NCBI RefSeq assembly: GCF_902825155.1
Contig: NZ_CADEAG010000008.1
Span: forward strand, 32,539-96,538
DNA length: 64,000 nucleotides
Direction of reading: 5' to 3'
From: Bartonella taylorii 8TBB
GTDB taxonomy: Bacteria > Pseudomonadota > Alphaproteobacteria > Rhizobiales > Rhizobiaceae
Of the stretch, positions 56,214-64,000 are shown piece after piece. Each line of letters begins with the position of its first letter. Positions within the stretch are counted from its first letter, which is position 1. The translations under genes were made by a program, and so were the position numbers. The notes under the pieces are model-generated. The model did not search any database, was not told where the DNA came from, and saw only the letters and a program-made list of their open reading frames with translations.

Positions 56214-57245
56214 ATGAAAAAAAATCATTCCCAACAGCATCCAATAAACCCAGAAGCGCTATATGCACAGGTTAATAAACAAAGGAAAGTACAGCGCCCG
56301 CCTCATCCAGAGACAACTGCCCACGCAGATGTTAATGTAAGAGGACGTGGTAGCAGCCCCCGCCCAGAAGAAACGATCTACGCAGATATTAATATAGCAG
56401 GACGTGGTCGCAAACACCACTCAGAGGAAACAATCTACGCAGATGTTAATGTAGCAGAACGTGGTCGCAAACACCACTCAGAAGAAACGATCTACGCAAA
56501 TGTTAATGTAGCAGGACGTGGTCGCAAACACCACTCAGAGGAAACAATCTACGCAGATGTTAATGTAGCAGGACGTGGTCGCAAACACCACTCAGAAGAA
56601 ACTGTCTACGCAGATGTTAATGTAGCAGGACGTGGTCGCAAACACCACTCAGAGGAAACTGTCTACGCAGATGTTAATGTAGCAGGACGTGGTCGCAAAC
56701 ACCACTCAGAAGAAACTGTCTACGCAAGTGTTAGTAAAACAACAACACCTCTCACGAACGGTCAGATAGCTACAAGGCTTTTAAAGGAGCAAGACGTCCA
56801 ACATTGTTCAAGAGCAGTCCAAGAGTTGTGCGCTACTGTTTATGGTGACCAGCATGCTTTAAATAAAGAGCTTGCTGCGATTCTAGAAAATCCTAATAAT
56901 GGAGAGAGTGTCTTACGGAAGGTTGCTGAAAATCCTGAAGGACCTAGCCCGCTTAGAGGTAGAGAAGTATTTGGTATAAAAAGTCCAGCACGCAAAGAAG
57001 CTGAAGAGAAATTTTCCTCCCTCTATGATGCTCTCAACGATTATGTACGTACCGTACAAAAGGGATACAGGGGTATTGTATGTGAACATGATAGACAGCA
57101 AAAGCATGAAAGAAGAGAAGGCCAAGAAAAACAATTAGAACGCAGAGCCCATCATCATGCAAAAGAAAAACAACAAGCTGTTGGAGAACAAAGCGTACAA
57201 CAACGCAAACATTCTCCTAAACAAGGAATGGCTATGGCTATGTAA
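56214..57245 (+). CDS. BID effector with tandem EPIYA-like array (effector 8)
   Basis: A 343-aa effector. Residues 13-174 form nine 19-residue units, eight of which contain a tyrosine motif of the form (E/A)(T/L)(I/V)YA, mostly EETIYADVN or EETVYADVN. Each unit ends in a basic AGRGRKHH-type linker. Host kinases probably phosphorylate these tyrosines after translocation. The single BID domain is at about 178-290 (LCATVYGDQHALNKE, VFGIKSPARKEAEE), with a basic His/Gln-rich tail ending KQGMAMAM. A fair ribosome site (AAAGGAAG) precedes the ATG. Number of units is likely to vary between strains. Confidence 0.88.
   Translation: MKKNHSQQHPINPEALYAQVNKQRKVQRPPHPETTAHADVNVRGRGSSPRPEETIYADINIAGRGRKHHSEETIYADVNVAERGRKHHSEETIYANVNVAGRGRKHHSEETIYADVNVAGRGRKHHSEETVYADVNVAGRGRKHHSEETVYADVNVAGRGRKHHSEETVYASVSKTTTPLTNGQIATRLLKEQDVQHCSRAVQELCATVYGDQHALNKELAAILENPNNGESVLRKVAENPEGPSPLRGREVFGIKSPARKEAEEKFSSLYDALNDYVRTVQKGYRGIVCEHDRQQKHERREGQEKQLERRAHHHAKEKQQAVGEQSVQQRKHSPKQGMAMAM
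56250..56735 (+). repeat. Nine 57-bp tandem units encoding tyrosine motifs
   Basis: Units begin at 56250, 56307, 56364, 56421, 56478, 56535, 56592, 56649 and 56706 (the last partial). The first is diverged (EALYAQVN). The second has lost its Tyr (THE equivalent codon is CAC, His). Units 4-8 are nearly identical at the DNA level, evidence of recent slippage or unequal crossing-over. Confidence 0.92.
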
Positions 57246-57291
57246 GCGTGCATAATGTAAAAGTGCGCAAACTTTTGCTTTTAATCTAATC

Positions 57292-57328
57292 TCTTGGTGT
57301 AAACTATTTGATCGAGATTACACCAAGA
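57292..57328 (+). terminator. Conserved post-bep hairpin 2
   Basis: TCTTGGTGTA (57292-57301) / TACACCAAGA (57319-57328), the same stem as hairpin 1 but with a changed loop. Confidence 0.65.
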
Positions 57329-57391
57329 AAGCGTGGGTGTTATTACAAAAAATCTCTATCAAAGATAGTCCCTGCAATTTTATACAACTTA

Positions 57392-57420
57392 TTGATAAAT
57401 TTCATAAAAAAGCTTTATTA
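57392..57420 (+). promoter_or_regulatory. Putative promoter of effector 9
   Basis: TTGATA (57392-57397), 17-base spacer, TTATTA (57415-57420). The same elements occur in the matching place before effector 10 and, less exactly, before other downstream beps. Confidence 0.45.
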
Positions 57421-57569
57421 GAGGCATAAATATTGATCAACATAATGACGAATAGCGTAGATTATTTGGAGGTTATTCAATCTGATATTTTCCTTTAATA
57501 AAAAACAGAAAGATGAAGGACGCACCAAAGGGGTTTTCTAAATTAAAAAGCCTAAGGAAGGAGGCAAGT

Positions 57570-58250
57570 ATGAGAAAAAAACATTCCCCCTATAAGCCAC
57601 TAAACGAAACAGTGATATATAAAAAGGCTGATCAACCAGGAAGAGAACAGCGTTCAGAGGAAGCTATCTACACAGATATTAACATAAAAAAACACAGTGA
57701 TGGACAACACTCAAGACAAAATATCTACGCATATGTTGCTCCACAACACAAGAGAGCAAAACATCTTTGCGATGAAGAAATTGTTCAAAAAATTAAAGAT
57801 AACGAATATGTGCAAGGATTTAGTGAAGAAACTACTCGTTTGAGCAAAGTTGTTTTTGGTAAGTCGAATGTTTTACAGAAAAAGATGGACGATATTCTCA
57901 GAAATCCTGATATAGGAAGAGGGCTTTCACGGGAAATACTAGGTAATCCTAGATCTTGTCACGGTCTTGCTGGTTATAATTTTTGTGGCTTTAGGACGAA
58001 AGCGCGCATAAAAGCCGAAAAAGATCTAGTATGGCTGTGTGCTGCTCTTGACGCTTATATAGGCGTTGTAAGACAGATGAGAGAACAGTTGACGTATACC
58101 CATGGTAGAGAAGAAAAACGCCTTGGTGTGCAAACAGAAGATATTGCACAACACCTTCAGAAAACAAAAGAGAGACGACAAGACTCTCAAGAGCAAAGGA
58201 GGCAACTACGCGAGCACACTCTTTCCAAAAAAGCACCCTTGGCTGTGTAA
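57570..58250 (+). CDS. BID effector with tyrosine motifs (effector 9)
   Basis: A 226-aa effector. The short N-terminus has three tyrosine sites: NETVIYKKAD (Tyr 17), SEEAIYTDIN (Tyr 34) and RQNIYAYVA (Tyr 53), less regular than in effector 8. The single BID domain is at about 68-180 (LSKVVFGKSNVLQKK, LAGYNFCGFRTKAR). A basic tail (KKAPLAV) follows. The start at 57570 has an excellent ribosome site, GGAAGGAGG; the longer frame from 57513 is rejected. Confidence 0.85.
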   Translation: MRKKHSPYKPLNETVIYKKADQPGREQRSEEAIYTDINIKKHSDGQHSRQNIYAYVAPQHKRAKHLCDEEIVQKIKDNEYVQGFSEETTRLSKVVFGKSNVLQKKMDDILRNPDIGRGLSREILGNPRSCHGLAGYNFCGFRTKARIKAEKDLVWLCAALDAYIGVVRQMREQLTYTHGREEKRLGVQTEDIAQHLQKTKERRQDSQEQRRQLREHTLSKKAPLAV

Positions 58251-58295
58251 GCGTGCAGAACATAAAAGTGTGTAAGCTTTTGCCTTTAATTTAAT

Positions 58296-58334
58296 CTCTT
58301 AGTGTAGGTTACTTGATTGAGGTTACGCTAAGAG
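58296..58334 (+). terminator. Conserved post-bep hairpin 3
   Basis: CTCTTAGTGTA (58296-58306) / TACGCTAAGAG (58324-58334). Relative to hairpins 1 and 2, a G-C pair has become A-T on both sides and one pair is T-G, so pairing is preserved despite sequence change. Confidence 0.65.
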
Positions 58335-58577
58335 TGAGGGGGGAATATCACAGAAAATATCTATCAAAAATAGTCCCTGTAATTTTAAACAAATTATTGA
58401 TCAATTTCATAAAAAAAGCTGTATTAAAGACATAAATGTTGATTAAGATTAGCTGCGGATAGCGCAAATTCTTTGGAGGTCATTCAAATTGATATTTTCC
58501 TTTGTATAAATATAAAAACATAAAAACGAAGGATGCACCAAAGAGGTTTTCTGAAAAATTATTGAAAGGAAACATGT

Positions 58578-59894
58578 ATGAAAAAAAATCGACCGTCATC
58601 TTCTCCACATTCTTCGGTACAAGAACTTATAAAACACTATGACGAAACGGCCAGACAATCATCTACAGTAAAAGGCCATCACGCAACAAGTGTCTCTAAA
58701 AGCAAAAAATCAGTTCCTATAAAAGAGGAAAAAGAGGCACTTCTTTTGGAAGAAAACGCTATATCTAACAGTACTAGCGATACAGAATACACACACGCGT
58801 CGGCTATTACCAAAAATTTAACAGAGAATCTCATGAGAGAAAGAAGCACCAAGAGCGAACAGCAAGAAACAATTGTACACACAACAGCTGCTTCACAAAG
58901 GACGATAAGTGCCCTCTCACAGACAGAAATTACGCAATTAATTGCACATAACAAGTGGCTTCGAGCATATAAAGAAGAAGTTTTCTACTGGTCCAAAGAA
59001 GCTTTTGGCAAAAGACATATTTTGCAGGAAAAAATTAGTGAAATTCAAAGAAACCCTGCCTTAGAAGAAGATCTCTCATGGCAACTTGCAGCACATCCTG
59101 AAAGAATCTGTAAACTTCCTGGTATCAATATATGTGGCATAAAAAATAAAACACGCAAAAAAGCTGAAAGGTGTTTGACTATCCTGTGTGCCACTATTGA
59201 TCGTTATAGGGAATCTGTGAGAAGTGCGAGAGAAAGTCTCCTTCAGTCTCCACAAATAGAATTAAAGCGCTATGAAGAACTTATAGGCAATGAAAAAATA
59301 TCCCAAATCTTACAAAGCTCGCATCATCCTGGAGAAGGAAAACAATTCCTTGTAAGTACAGAAGTTACTTGTATAGCTCAACAGGATTCAACGGTCAAAA
59401 GTCATCAAGCACAAATAATACATTGGTCCCGAATTGTATTTGGAAAGCCGGATATTTTGCAGGGAAAAATTGAAAGTGTATTAAACGACCCCTCTACAAG
59501 CACTGAGCTCGTACAGCAACTTACAGAAAACCCTTGGTCTTTTCATAAACTTTCCGGTATCGATGTATGTGGCTTTAAAAATAAAGCACGCAAAAATGCT
59601 GAAGAAAATCTTTCGCAGCTAGTTGGCTCTGTTAACAATTTTGTAGATGCTGTCAAGCAGGCAAGAAAAAATATTTTGCAAGACTATCAGGCACAAGAAG
59701 GATGCCGTAAGCCGTTTACAGAATTAGCGGAAAACTTGTCTAAACAACAAGACTTATCGAAGTCTCCGGAGTGCTTATTATTAGCAAATGAGCGTCATGA
59801 GATTCCTGAAACTTCTAGACAGTCACGTGAAAGAATACAAAGCGTCCAACCACGCAAAGCTCCAAGAACAAAAACACTAGCTCTCGCTAGCTGA
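58578..59894 (+). CDS. Double-BID effector (effector 10)
   Basis: A 438-aa effector without Fic or clear EPIYA repeats. Residues 1-110 are polar, Ser/Lys/Glu-rich, with one DTEYTHAS tyrosine site (Tyr 71). BID 1 is at about 113-230 (WSKEAFGKRHILQEK, LPGINICGIKNKTRK). BID 2 is at about 258-375 (WSRIVFGKPDILQGK, LSGIDVCGFKNKARK). The basic tail ends TLALAS. In known double-BID Beps one BID serves secretion and the other acts in the host cell. Its tail (PETSRQSRERIQSVQPRK) nearly matches effector 12, so the two are sister copies separated by effector 11. Confidence 0.87.
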   Translation: MKKNRPSSSPHSSVQELIKHYDETARQSSTVKGHHATSVSKSKKSVPIKEEKEALLLEENAISNSTSDTEYTHASAITKNLTENLMRERSTKSEQQETIVHTTAASQRTISALSQTEITQLIAHNKWLRAYKEEVFYWSKEAFGKRHILQEKISEIQRNPALEEDLSWQLAAHPERICKLPGINICGIKNKTRKKAERCLTILCATIDRYRESVRSARESLLQSPQIELKRYEELIGNEKISQILQSSHHPGEGKQFLVSTEVTCIAQQDSTVKSHQAQIIHWSRIVFGKPDILQGKIESVLNDPSTSTELVQQLTENPWSFHKLSGIDVCGFKNKARKNAEENLSQLVGSVNNFVDAVKQARKNILQDYQAQEGCRKPFTELAENLSKQQDLSKSPECLLLANERHEIPETSRQSRERIQSVQPRKAPRTKTLALAS

Positions 59895-59930
59895 GCGTTC
59901 ACAAGGTACGCTTTAGCTTTTAATCGGGTT

Positions 59931-59967
59931 TCTTGGCGTGAATCCCGCAGAGTGATTTGTGCCAAGA
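59931..59967 (+). terminator. Conserved post-bep hairpin 4
   Basis: TCTTGGC (59931-59937) / GCCAAGA (59961-59967), with an inner AATC/GATT pairing (59941-59944 / 59954-59957). Confidence 0.6.
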
Positions 59968-60081
59968 GTATCGTACAATAATCATTTAAATTAAGAGACT
60001 CTTTAATCAAATAATAAGCGCAAAAAATATACTAAAGAGTTTTCTATACAAATATTTTAAAAGCTTGAAAGGAACACATGT

Positions 60082-61254
60082 ATGGAAAAAGAACACCCCT
60101 CTTCTTCATCTCCCACGTCAGAAAAAACACAAAAATATTCTGAACAATCTAACACAGCATCTTTTAAGTCAGAAACTACATACACAGCAGTTAAACCGCA
60201 AAAACCACCTCGCTCACGTAAGAAAATCATTGATAAAACGCAGCATGATCCAATGACCGGAGTGCATGCAGAAAAAACCCAGCATTGGTCTAAAGCTGCT
60301 TATCTCAGTGATCATGCCTCTTTAAATTTAGAGACTACACACACAACAGCAGTTACACCACAAAAAGCACCTCTCTCGCAGGAGGAAATGATTAATAAGG
60401 TGAAAAATGATCCAGCAGTCAGAGTTTGTGCAGAAAAAGTCCAACGTTGGTCCAAAACTGTCTATGGCAATAGCAATGTTTTGAATGCAGAAATTAACAA
60501 CATCCTGAAAAATCCTGCAGCCAAAAATCCACTTTTAAGGACAATAAAAGAAAATCCTACATCTATTCACAGGCTTGCAGGTGCGAAAATCCTTGGCTTA
60601 AAAACGAACGCACGGAGAGAATCTGAAAGATCTTTACCTTATTTATGTTCCGCCATTCGTGTTTATGCGGAAGCTGTATGCCAGACATATGAAGGTACGA
60701 ATATCACAGCTACAATAGAGGATGCAGCGGTGGGAAAAAACCTGCAAAAATCGCTTTCTACTGAAACAGCAGGTGTGTCTCTCTCAAATGAGAGAGTTAC
60801 AAGTTTAGTCCAAAGTAGTCCAAGCGTTCAAAGATATTACCAGCGAATTGAACATTGGAGCCAAGTCGTATATGGTAAATCGAATGTTTTTCAGAAACAA
60901 ATGGAAGACATGCTAGACGATCCTACTATAGTAGGGCAACTTTTATGGGATATTGCTAGAAAGCCTCACTCTTTTCATAAAATCGCTGGTCATAAAATAG
61001 GCAGCTTTAAAGATAATGCACGCAGATGTGCTGAAAATAGTCTGACGCATCTGCGCGACGCTTTTAAAAATTACGCAGACGTTATAACACAAACAAAAGA
61101 GTCTATTTTACAAGGACAGGAAATACAACAAAAAGACGTTAACATATCAAAAAGCCAGAAAAAAGAAGTCATACAAGAAAGACATCATACTCAACAACGC
61201 GGCGTGCAACAACATAAAGTTAAGGGTGGAAAAGGGATGGCTTTAGCTCTGTAA
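60082..61254 (+). CDS. Double-BID effector with partial third BID (effector 11)
   Basis: A 390-aa effector. Residues 31-82 repeat residues 84-135 (ETT..AV.PQK.P, HAEKTQHWSKAAY against CAEKVQRWSKTVY), so the front of a BID domain has been duplicated and cut short. Complete BID 1 is at about 97-205 (WSKTVYGNSNVLNAE, LAGAKILGLKTNARR). BID 2 is at about 243-355 (WSQVVYGKSNVFQKQ, IAGHKIGSFKDNAR). The tail is basic (GGKGMALAL). Tyrosine sites near the start (ETTYTAV) could be host-kinase targets but lack the E-x-IYA pattern. Close to effector 13 at the right edge. Confidence 0.87.
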   Translation: MEKEHPSSSSPTSEKTQKYSEQSNTASFKSETTYTAVKPQKPPRSRKKIIDKTQHDPMTGVHAEKTQHWSKAAYLSDHASLNLETTHTTAVTPQKAPLSQEEMINKVKNDPAVRVCAEKVQRWSKTVYGNSNVLNAEINNILKNPAAKNPLLRTIKENPTSIHRLAGAKILGLKTNARRESERSLPYLCSAIRVYAEAVCQTYEGTNITATIEDAAVGKNLQKSLSTETAGVSLSNERVTSLVQSSPSVQRYYQRIEHWSQVVYGKSNVFQKQMEDMLDDPTIVGQLLWDIARKPHSFHKIAGHKIGSFKDNARRCAENSLTHLRDAFKNYADVITQTKESILQGQEIQQKDVNISKSQKKEVIQERHHTQQRGVQQHKVKGGKGMALAL

Positions 61255-61288
61255 ACATGCATAAAATGAGCTTTAACTTTTAAGCAAA

Positions 61289-61329
61289 CCCTTTGGTGCA
61301 AATCATTTTGAGGAATTTACACCAAAGGG
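61289..61329 (+). terminator. Conserved post-bep hairpin 5
   Basis: CCCTTTGGTG (61289-61298) / CACCAAAGGG (61320-61329), extended inward by AAAT/ATTT with one mismatch. The outer pairs differ from hairpins 1-4 but still pair. Confidence 0.65.
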
Positions 61330-61440
61330 CAGTCTAATAGTGGAGCAAAAATCTTACGAGAGTGTTCCCATAACTTTGTATAACTTATTGATTAAGTTCT
61401 ATGCAAAGCTGTTTACGTTAACCTACTTATTTTTTGGGAA

Positions 61441-61860
61441 AAAATGAAGGGCTTCAAAGAAGCCTTTCTATGGGAGAGGAATTTGCGTGGACAAGCTTAA
61501 ACAACCCGCTGTTTTTCGGCAAGTATGCAAATAAAAAGCTGCTTGGCATCAAGAGTCCACATCGTAAATATACTGAAGAAAATGTTACACAACCAAGTGA
61601 AGCACTTTAAAAATTATATATAAAAACCACACAAAAAACAAAGAATGCGATTTAGTGCAACATCAAAGAAAACAAAAAGAGGTTTTTATTCTATACATTT
61701 GCAACAACAACTCTATGTTTTGGGATATTAGTGACAAAATTACGTAACATCAAAAAATTGTAGAACCTCACAGAAAAAATCCCACAAGACTTTCTTACAT
61801 GCTTGGTGTCTCAAAAAACAAAAGCAATTTTTCAAACTATAAAGCTTGCTAAAAAACGCT
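61441..61860 (+). pseudogene. Decayed bep: BID domain and tail relic
   Basis: From about 61470 one frame reads MGEEFAWTSLNNPLFFGKY, then KKLLGIKSPHRKYTEENV, clear BID-box residues (compare VLGIKSPARKRAEE in effector 7), ending at a stop near 61610. Shifted frames continue with LKNYI, KTTQKTKNAI and QHQRKQKE, matching LKNYVIATQQAKDEILERHQREQ of effector 6. Then come LQQQLYV/FWDISDKIT and LGVSKNKSNFSN, matching its LQKQLHVFWRQLQNRL and LGISESKAKEIS. At least three frame breaks occur. The relic is thus the 3' half of a former effector-6-like gene, now embedded among double-BID genes. Confidence 0.75.
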
Positions 61861-62217
61861 AGGCATGGATCTTCAAAAAACCAATCACACCTCATTGATA
61901 TCTCTTACTGATAAAACAGAAGTCAGCTCTTCATCTGCTCCCTTAGAGCAAATCATTTCACTACAATTGCACCGAGAGCTATTATAAAATTTTATACATA
62001 AAAATACCAGATTCAGTAATTCTATATTGATTTTATATAACCTATCAATAAGATTTTATAAAAAATACAAATGTTAGTTTTAGTGCGCACAAATGGCATC
62101 GAATTTTTGAAGATCACTAAAATTACTCTATCTCTTTGTACAAAAACTATCAAAGGGTAAAAATAAAAATTACACTAAAGAATTTTTTAAAAAAATAATT
62201 CTCAAAAGGAGACATTT
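61861..62217. promoter_or_regulatory. Upstream region of effector 12
   Basis: No gene. From about 62030 it resembles the other downstream bep leaders (TATATAACCTATCAATAAG, CTCTTTGTACAAAAACTATCAAAG split here). AAAAGGAGA (62206-62214) is the ribosome site of effector 12. Confidence 0.45.
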
Positions 62218-63435
62218 ATGAAAGAAAAAAAAACATCCCCTTCAGTAAAAGAACTAATAAAATACTATGAACAAGTAAAAACAGAAATACCTCAACTTGA
62301 AGGGCGCTATGTAAGAGTTATTCCAAAAAACACAAAGTCAGTTCCTATACTGAAAAAAAAGGAGCAAAGACAAGCTCTTTTTAGAGAAACCGCTTCCGCT
62401 ACTAAAAAAAATCCAACAAGACCCCTAACAACAGATAACATGATGGAAGATAGGCCACAAGCAAAAAAAACACACGTAGAAATCCCTTCACGAAAAGCAA
62501 AAATAACTCTCTCAGAAGAACAAATTACAAAGTTAGTTCCATACAATTCATTGGTTAAAGGATATAAAAGAGACCTTTACCAACACTGCCAAATTGTTTA
62601 TGGCAACGAAAGGGCTTTGCAGGAAAAAATAAAAGAAATACAACAAAACCCAGCTATAGGAAAGGATCTTACATGGCAAATTGCACTAAATCCTGATAAT
62701 TTTTCTAAACTTGCTGGTCGCAATATATGTGGCGTAAAAAATGAACAACGCAAACAAGCTGAAGAGAGTATTACGCATCTGTGTGATGCTATCGATCGTT
62801 TTACAGGGGTTGTAGAATATGCAAGAGAATGCCTGACGCGGTTTCCAAATATGGAACTAAAGCGCTATGGAAAATTAATGAGCCCTAGAAAAATGGCTAG
62901 AATTTTACAAACTCCAGATCATTCTGAAAGAGAAAAAGGGCCCCTTTCAAATGCAGAAATTACTGCAAGAATTCAAAAATATCCTGAAGTCCAAAGACAT
63001 CAAGCACAAATACAATATTGGTCTAAAACTGTTTTTGGGAATTCAAGTGCTTTGCAAAAACAAACTGAGTGTTTGCTCGAAGATCCCTCTATGGGAGATA
63101 TTTTAATGCAACACCTTGCGGTCAAACCTGAGTCTTTTCATAAACTTGCCGGTGTCAGCATGTGTGGCATAAAAAATAAAGCACGCAGACATGCTGAAAC
63201 AGGTCTTGTACGCATGATTGAATATGTTGACCGTTTTGCAGATGCGGTAGAGCAGGCAAGAGAGGGTATTCTGCAGAACCAACACAGACAACAAGACTTA
63301 TCAAAGGCTCCTGAGCGCTTATCAGCAACCATGCATCATGAGGTTCCTGAAACTTCTAGACAGGCACAAGAAAGAGCGCAAAGCGTTCGACCACGCAAAA
63401 CTCTAGGTACAAAAGCACTGGCTCTCGTCAGCTAA
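62218..63435 (+). CDS. Double-BID effector (effector 12)
   Basis: A 405-aa effector, sister of effector 10. The polar basic N-terminus (about 1-95, SVKELIKYYEQ near the start as in effector 10's SVQELIKHYDE) has no EPIYA repeats. BID 1 is at about 98-205 (HCQIVYGNERALQEK, LAGRNICGVKNEQRK). BID 2 is at about 243-355 (WSKTVFGNSSALQKQ, LAGVSMCGIKNKARR). The tail ends TKALALVS. It has a strong AAAAGGAGA ribosome site. Order and similarity suggest that the pair effector 10-effector 11 was duplicated to give effector 12-effector 13. Confidence 0.87.
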   Translation: MKEKKTSPSVKELIKYYEQVKTEIPQLEGRYVRVIPKNTKSVPILKKKEQRQALFRETASATKKNPTRPLTTDNMMEDRPQAKKTHVEIPSRKAKITLSEEQITKLVPYNSLVKGYKRDLYQHCQIVYGNERALQEKIKEIQQNPAIGKDLTWQIALNPDNFSKLAGRNICGVKNEQRKQAEESITHLCDAIDRFTGVVEYARECLTRFPNMELKRYGKLMSPRKMARILQTPDHSEREKGPLSNAEITARIQKYPEVQRHQAQIQYWSKTVFGNSSALQKQTECLLEDPSMGDILMQHLAVKPESFHKLAGVSMCGIKNKARRHAETGLVRMIEYVDRFADAVEQAREGILQNQHRQQDLSKAPERLSATMHHEVPETSRQAQERAQSVRPRKTLGTKALALVS

Positions 63436-63476
63436 ACAGACACAAGATAAGCTTTAACTTTTTAATAAAATTTCTG

Positions 63477-63505
63477 GGCGCAAATCCTGCAAGATGGTTT
63501 GCGCC
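63477..63505 (+). terminator. Conserved post-bep hairpin 6
   Basis: GGCGCAAA (63477-63484) / TTTGCGCC (63498-63505), sixth member of the post-bep hairpin family. It is followed by AAAAAG rather than a T tract. Confidence 0.6.
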
Positions 63506-63728
63506 AAAAAGAGAGCAAAATATTTCCCATAATTTAATACAACTTATTGATTGACACAAAAAAAACGTATAAAAAACATATATTGACACGTTATGTGTCG
63601 TGCAAAGTCTTAGGAAATCATTCGAGTGAAGATACCCTTTTGAATAAAAGGCTATCCCAAAATAAGAATGAAAAATACGTCAAAAGAGTTTTTTGAGAAA
63701 ATACTGTAAAACTTAAAAGGATATACGT

Positions 63729-64000
63729 ATGGGAAAAAAACAGCTTTCTTCTCTTTCATCCCGCACGCCAAAAGAAACAGAAAAACACCATAAACAACAT
63801 GCCACAGCATCGCGCGATTTAGAGAGTCTACAGACAACAACTGCACCACAAAAGCCACCTCTCTCGAAGAAAGAAATCCTTGAGAAGGTGCGGTGTTCTC
63901 CATTGGTCGAAGTTTATGCAGAAGACATCCAACGTTGGAGCAACGCTGTTTATGGCAGTGAGAGTGCTTTGCATACAGAAACTGAAAAGATCCTCGAAAA
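63729..64000 (+). CDS. BID effector cut by the right edge (effector 13, partial)
   Basis: Open from ATG 63729 (after AAAAGGA) to the window end, 90 codons. The N-terminus is polar; from about residue 50 it enters a BID domain (PPLSKKEILEKVRCSP, IQRWSNAVYGSESALHTE split). It is a close relative of effector 11, without that gene's duplicated front segment in the visible part. A second BID is expected to the right but not visible. Confidence 0.8.
   Translation, partial: MGKKQLSSLSSRTPKETEKHHKQHATASRDLESLQTTTAPQKPPLSKKEILEKVRCSPLVEVYAEDIQRWSNAVYGSESALHTETEKILE

Noticed and set aside
56250..56735. CRISPR array
   Set aside because: The regular repeats are in frame, contiguous without spacers and encode tyrosine motifs; no cas genes.
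1..64000. tRNA or rRNA genes
   Set aside because: I looked for T-loop-like motifs and cloverleaf arms in the larger gaps and saw none that could be supported.

Overview
The window looks like a chromosomal segment of a Bartonella species (Alphaproteobacteria) from a radiating lineage that carries the VirB/VirD4 type IV secretion system (T4SS) and its Bep effectors. The evidence is an AT-rich genome, Iba/BafA-style autotransporters, two virB2-virB11 operons, a VbhT/VbhA-like Fic toxin-antitoxin pair, virD4, and a long tandem run of Fic-BID and BID-only effectors. The doubled virB locus and locally expanded bep genes recall lineage 3 (clarridgeiae/rochalimae type). That placement is from memory and is only moderately certain.

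Layout. 1-8012: three tandem autotransporter genes. The first runs off the left edge and is frameshifted at an A6 tract; the first two share an almost identical beta-barrel. 8013-14550: gene-poor DNA with a coiled-coil protein, two very small membrane proteins, an EexN lipoprotein, a plasmid-type ribbon-helix-helix/ParA pair and a short phosphatase-like protein. 14512-16379: backbone genes, ribF and a NagD-like HAD hydrolase. 16961-28042: a nuclease-like gene divergent from T4SS operon 1 (virB2-virB11), with three EexN lipoproteins and a virB6 fragment between virB5 and virB6. 28368-29151: an antitoxin/Fic toxin pair on the minus strand. 29152-31783: decayed DNA with an ABC-ATPase relic, a lipoprotein with a nonsense codon and a frameshifted two-helix membrane protein. 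31784-41565: a second nuclease-like gene divergent from T4SS operon 2. 41805-64000: the effector region, with five Fic-type beps (two of them identical), virD4, a canonical Fic-OB-BID bep, three tyrosine-motif/BID beps, three double-BID beps, a bep relic and a bep cut by the right edge.

How the genes fit together. Operon 2, with virD4 and the beps, should form the effector-translocating machine. VirB2/VirB5 form the pilus, VirB6-VirB10 the envelope channel, VirB4/VirB11/VirD4 the energising ATPases, and the BID domains with basic tails are the secretion signal. Operon 1 has no virD4 beside it. It carries eex genes at the same place as conjugative pKM101-like systems and is flanked by a Fic toxin-antitoxin module and a ParA pair, so it looks closer to a conjugative (Vbh-like) ancestor. 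It could still share parts with operon 2.

The effector array evolved by repeated duplication. Four of five upstream Fic effectors lack the Fic histidine or have a broken GNG loop or both, and the fifth (49241) keeps the histidine but loses the second glycine; all five have a collapsed OB region. One BID effector carries nine 19-codon tyrosine-motif units. Each downstream BID gene ends in a related hairpin whose stem is kept by paired base changes.
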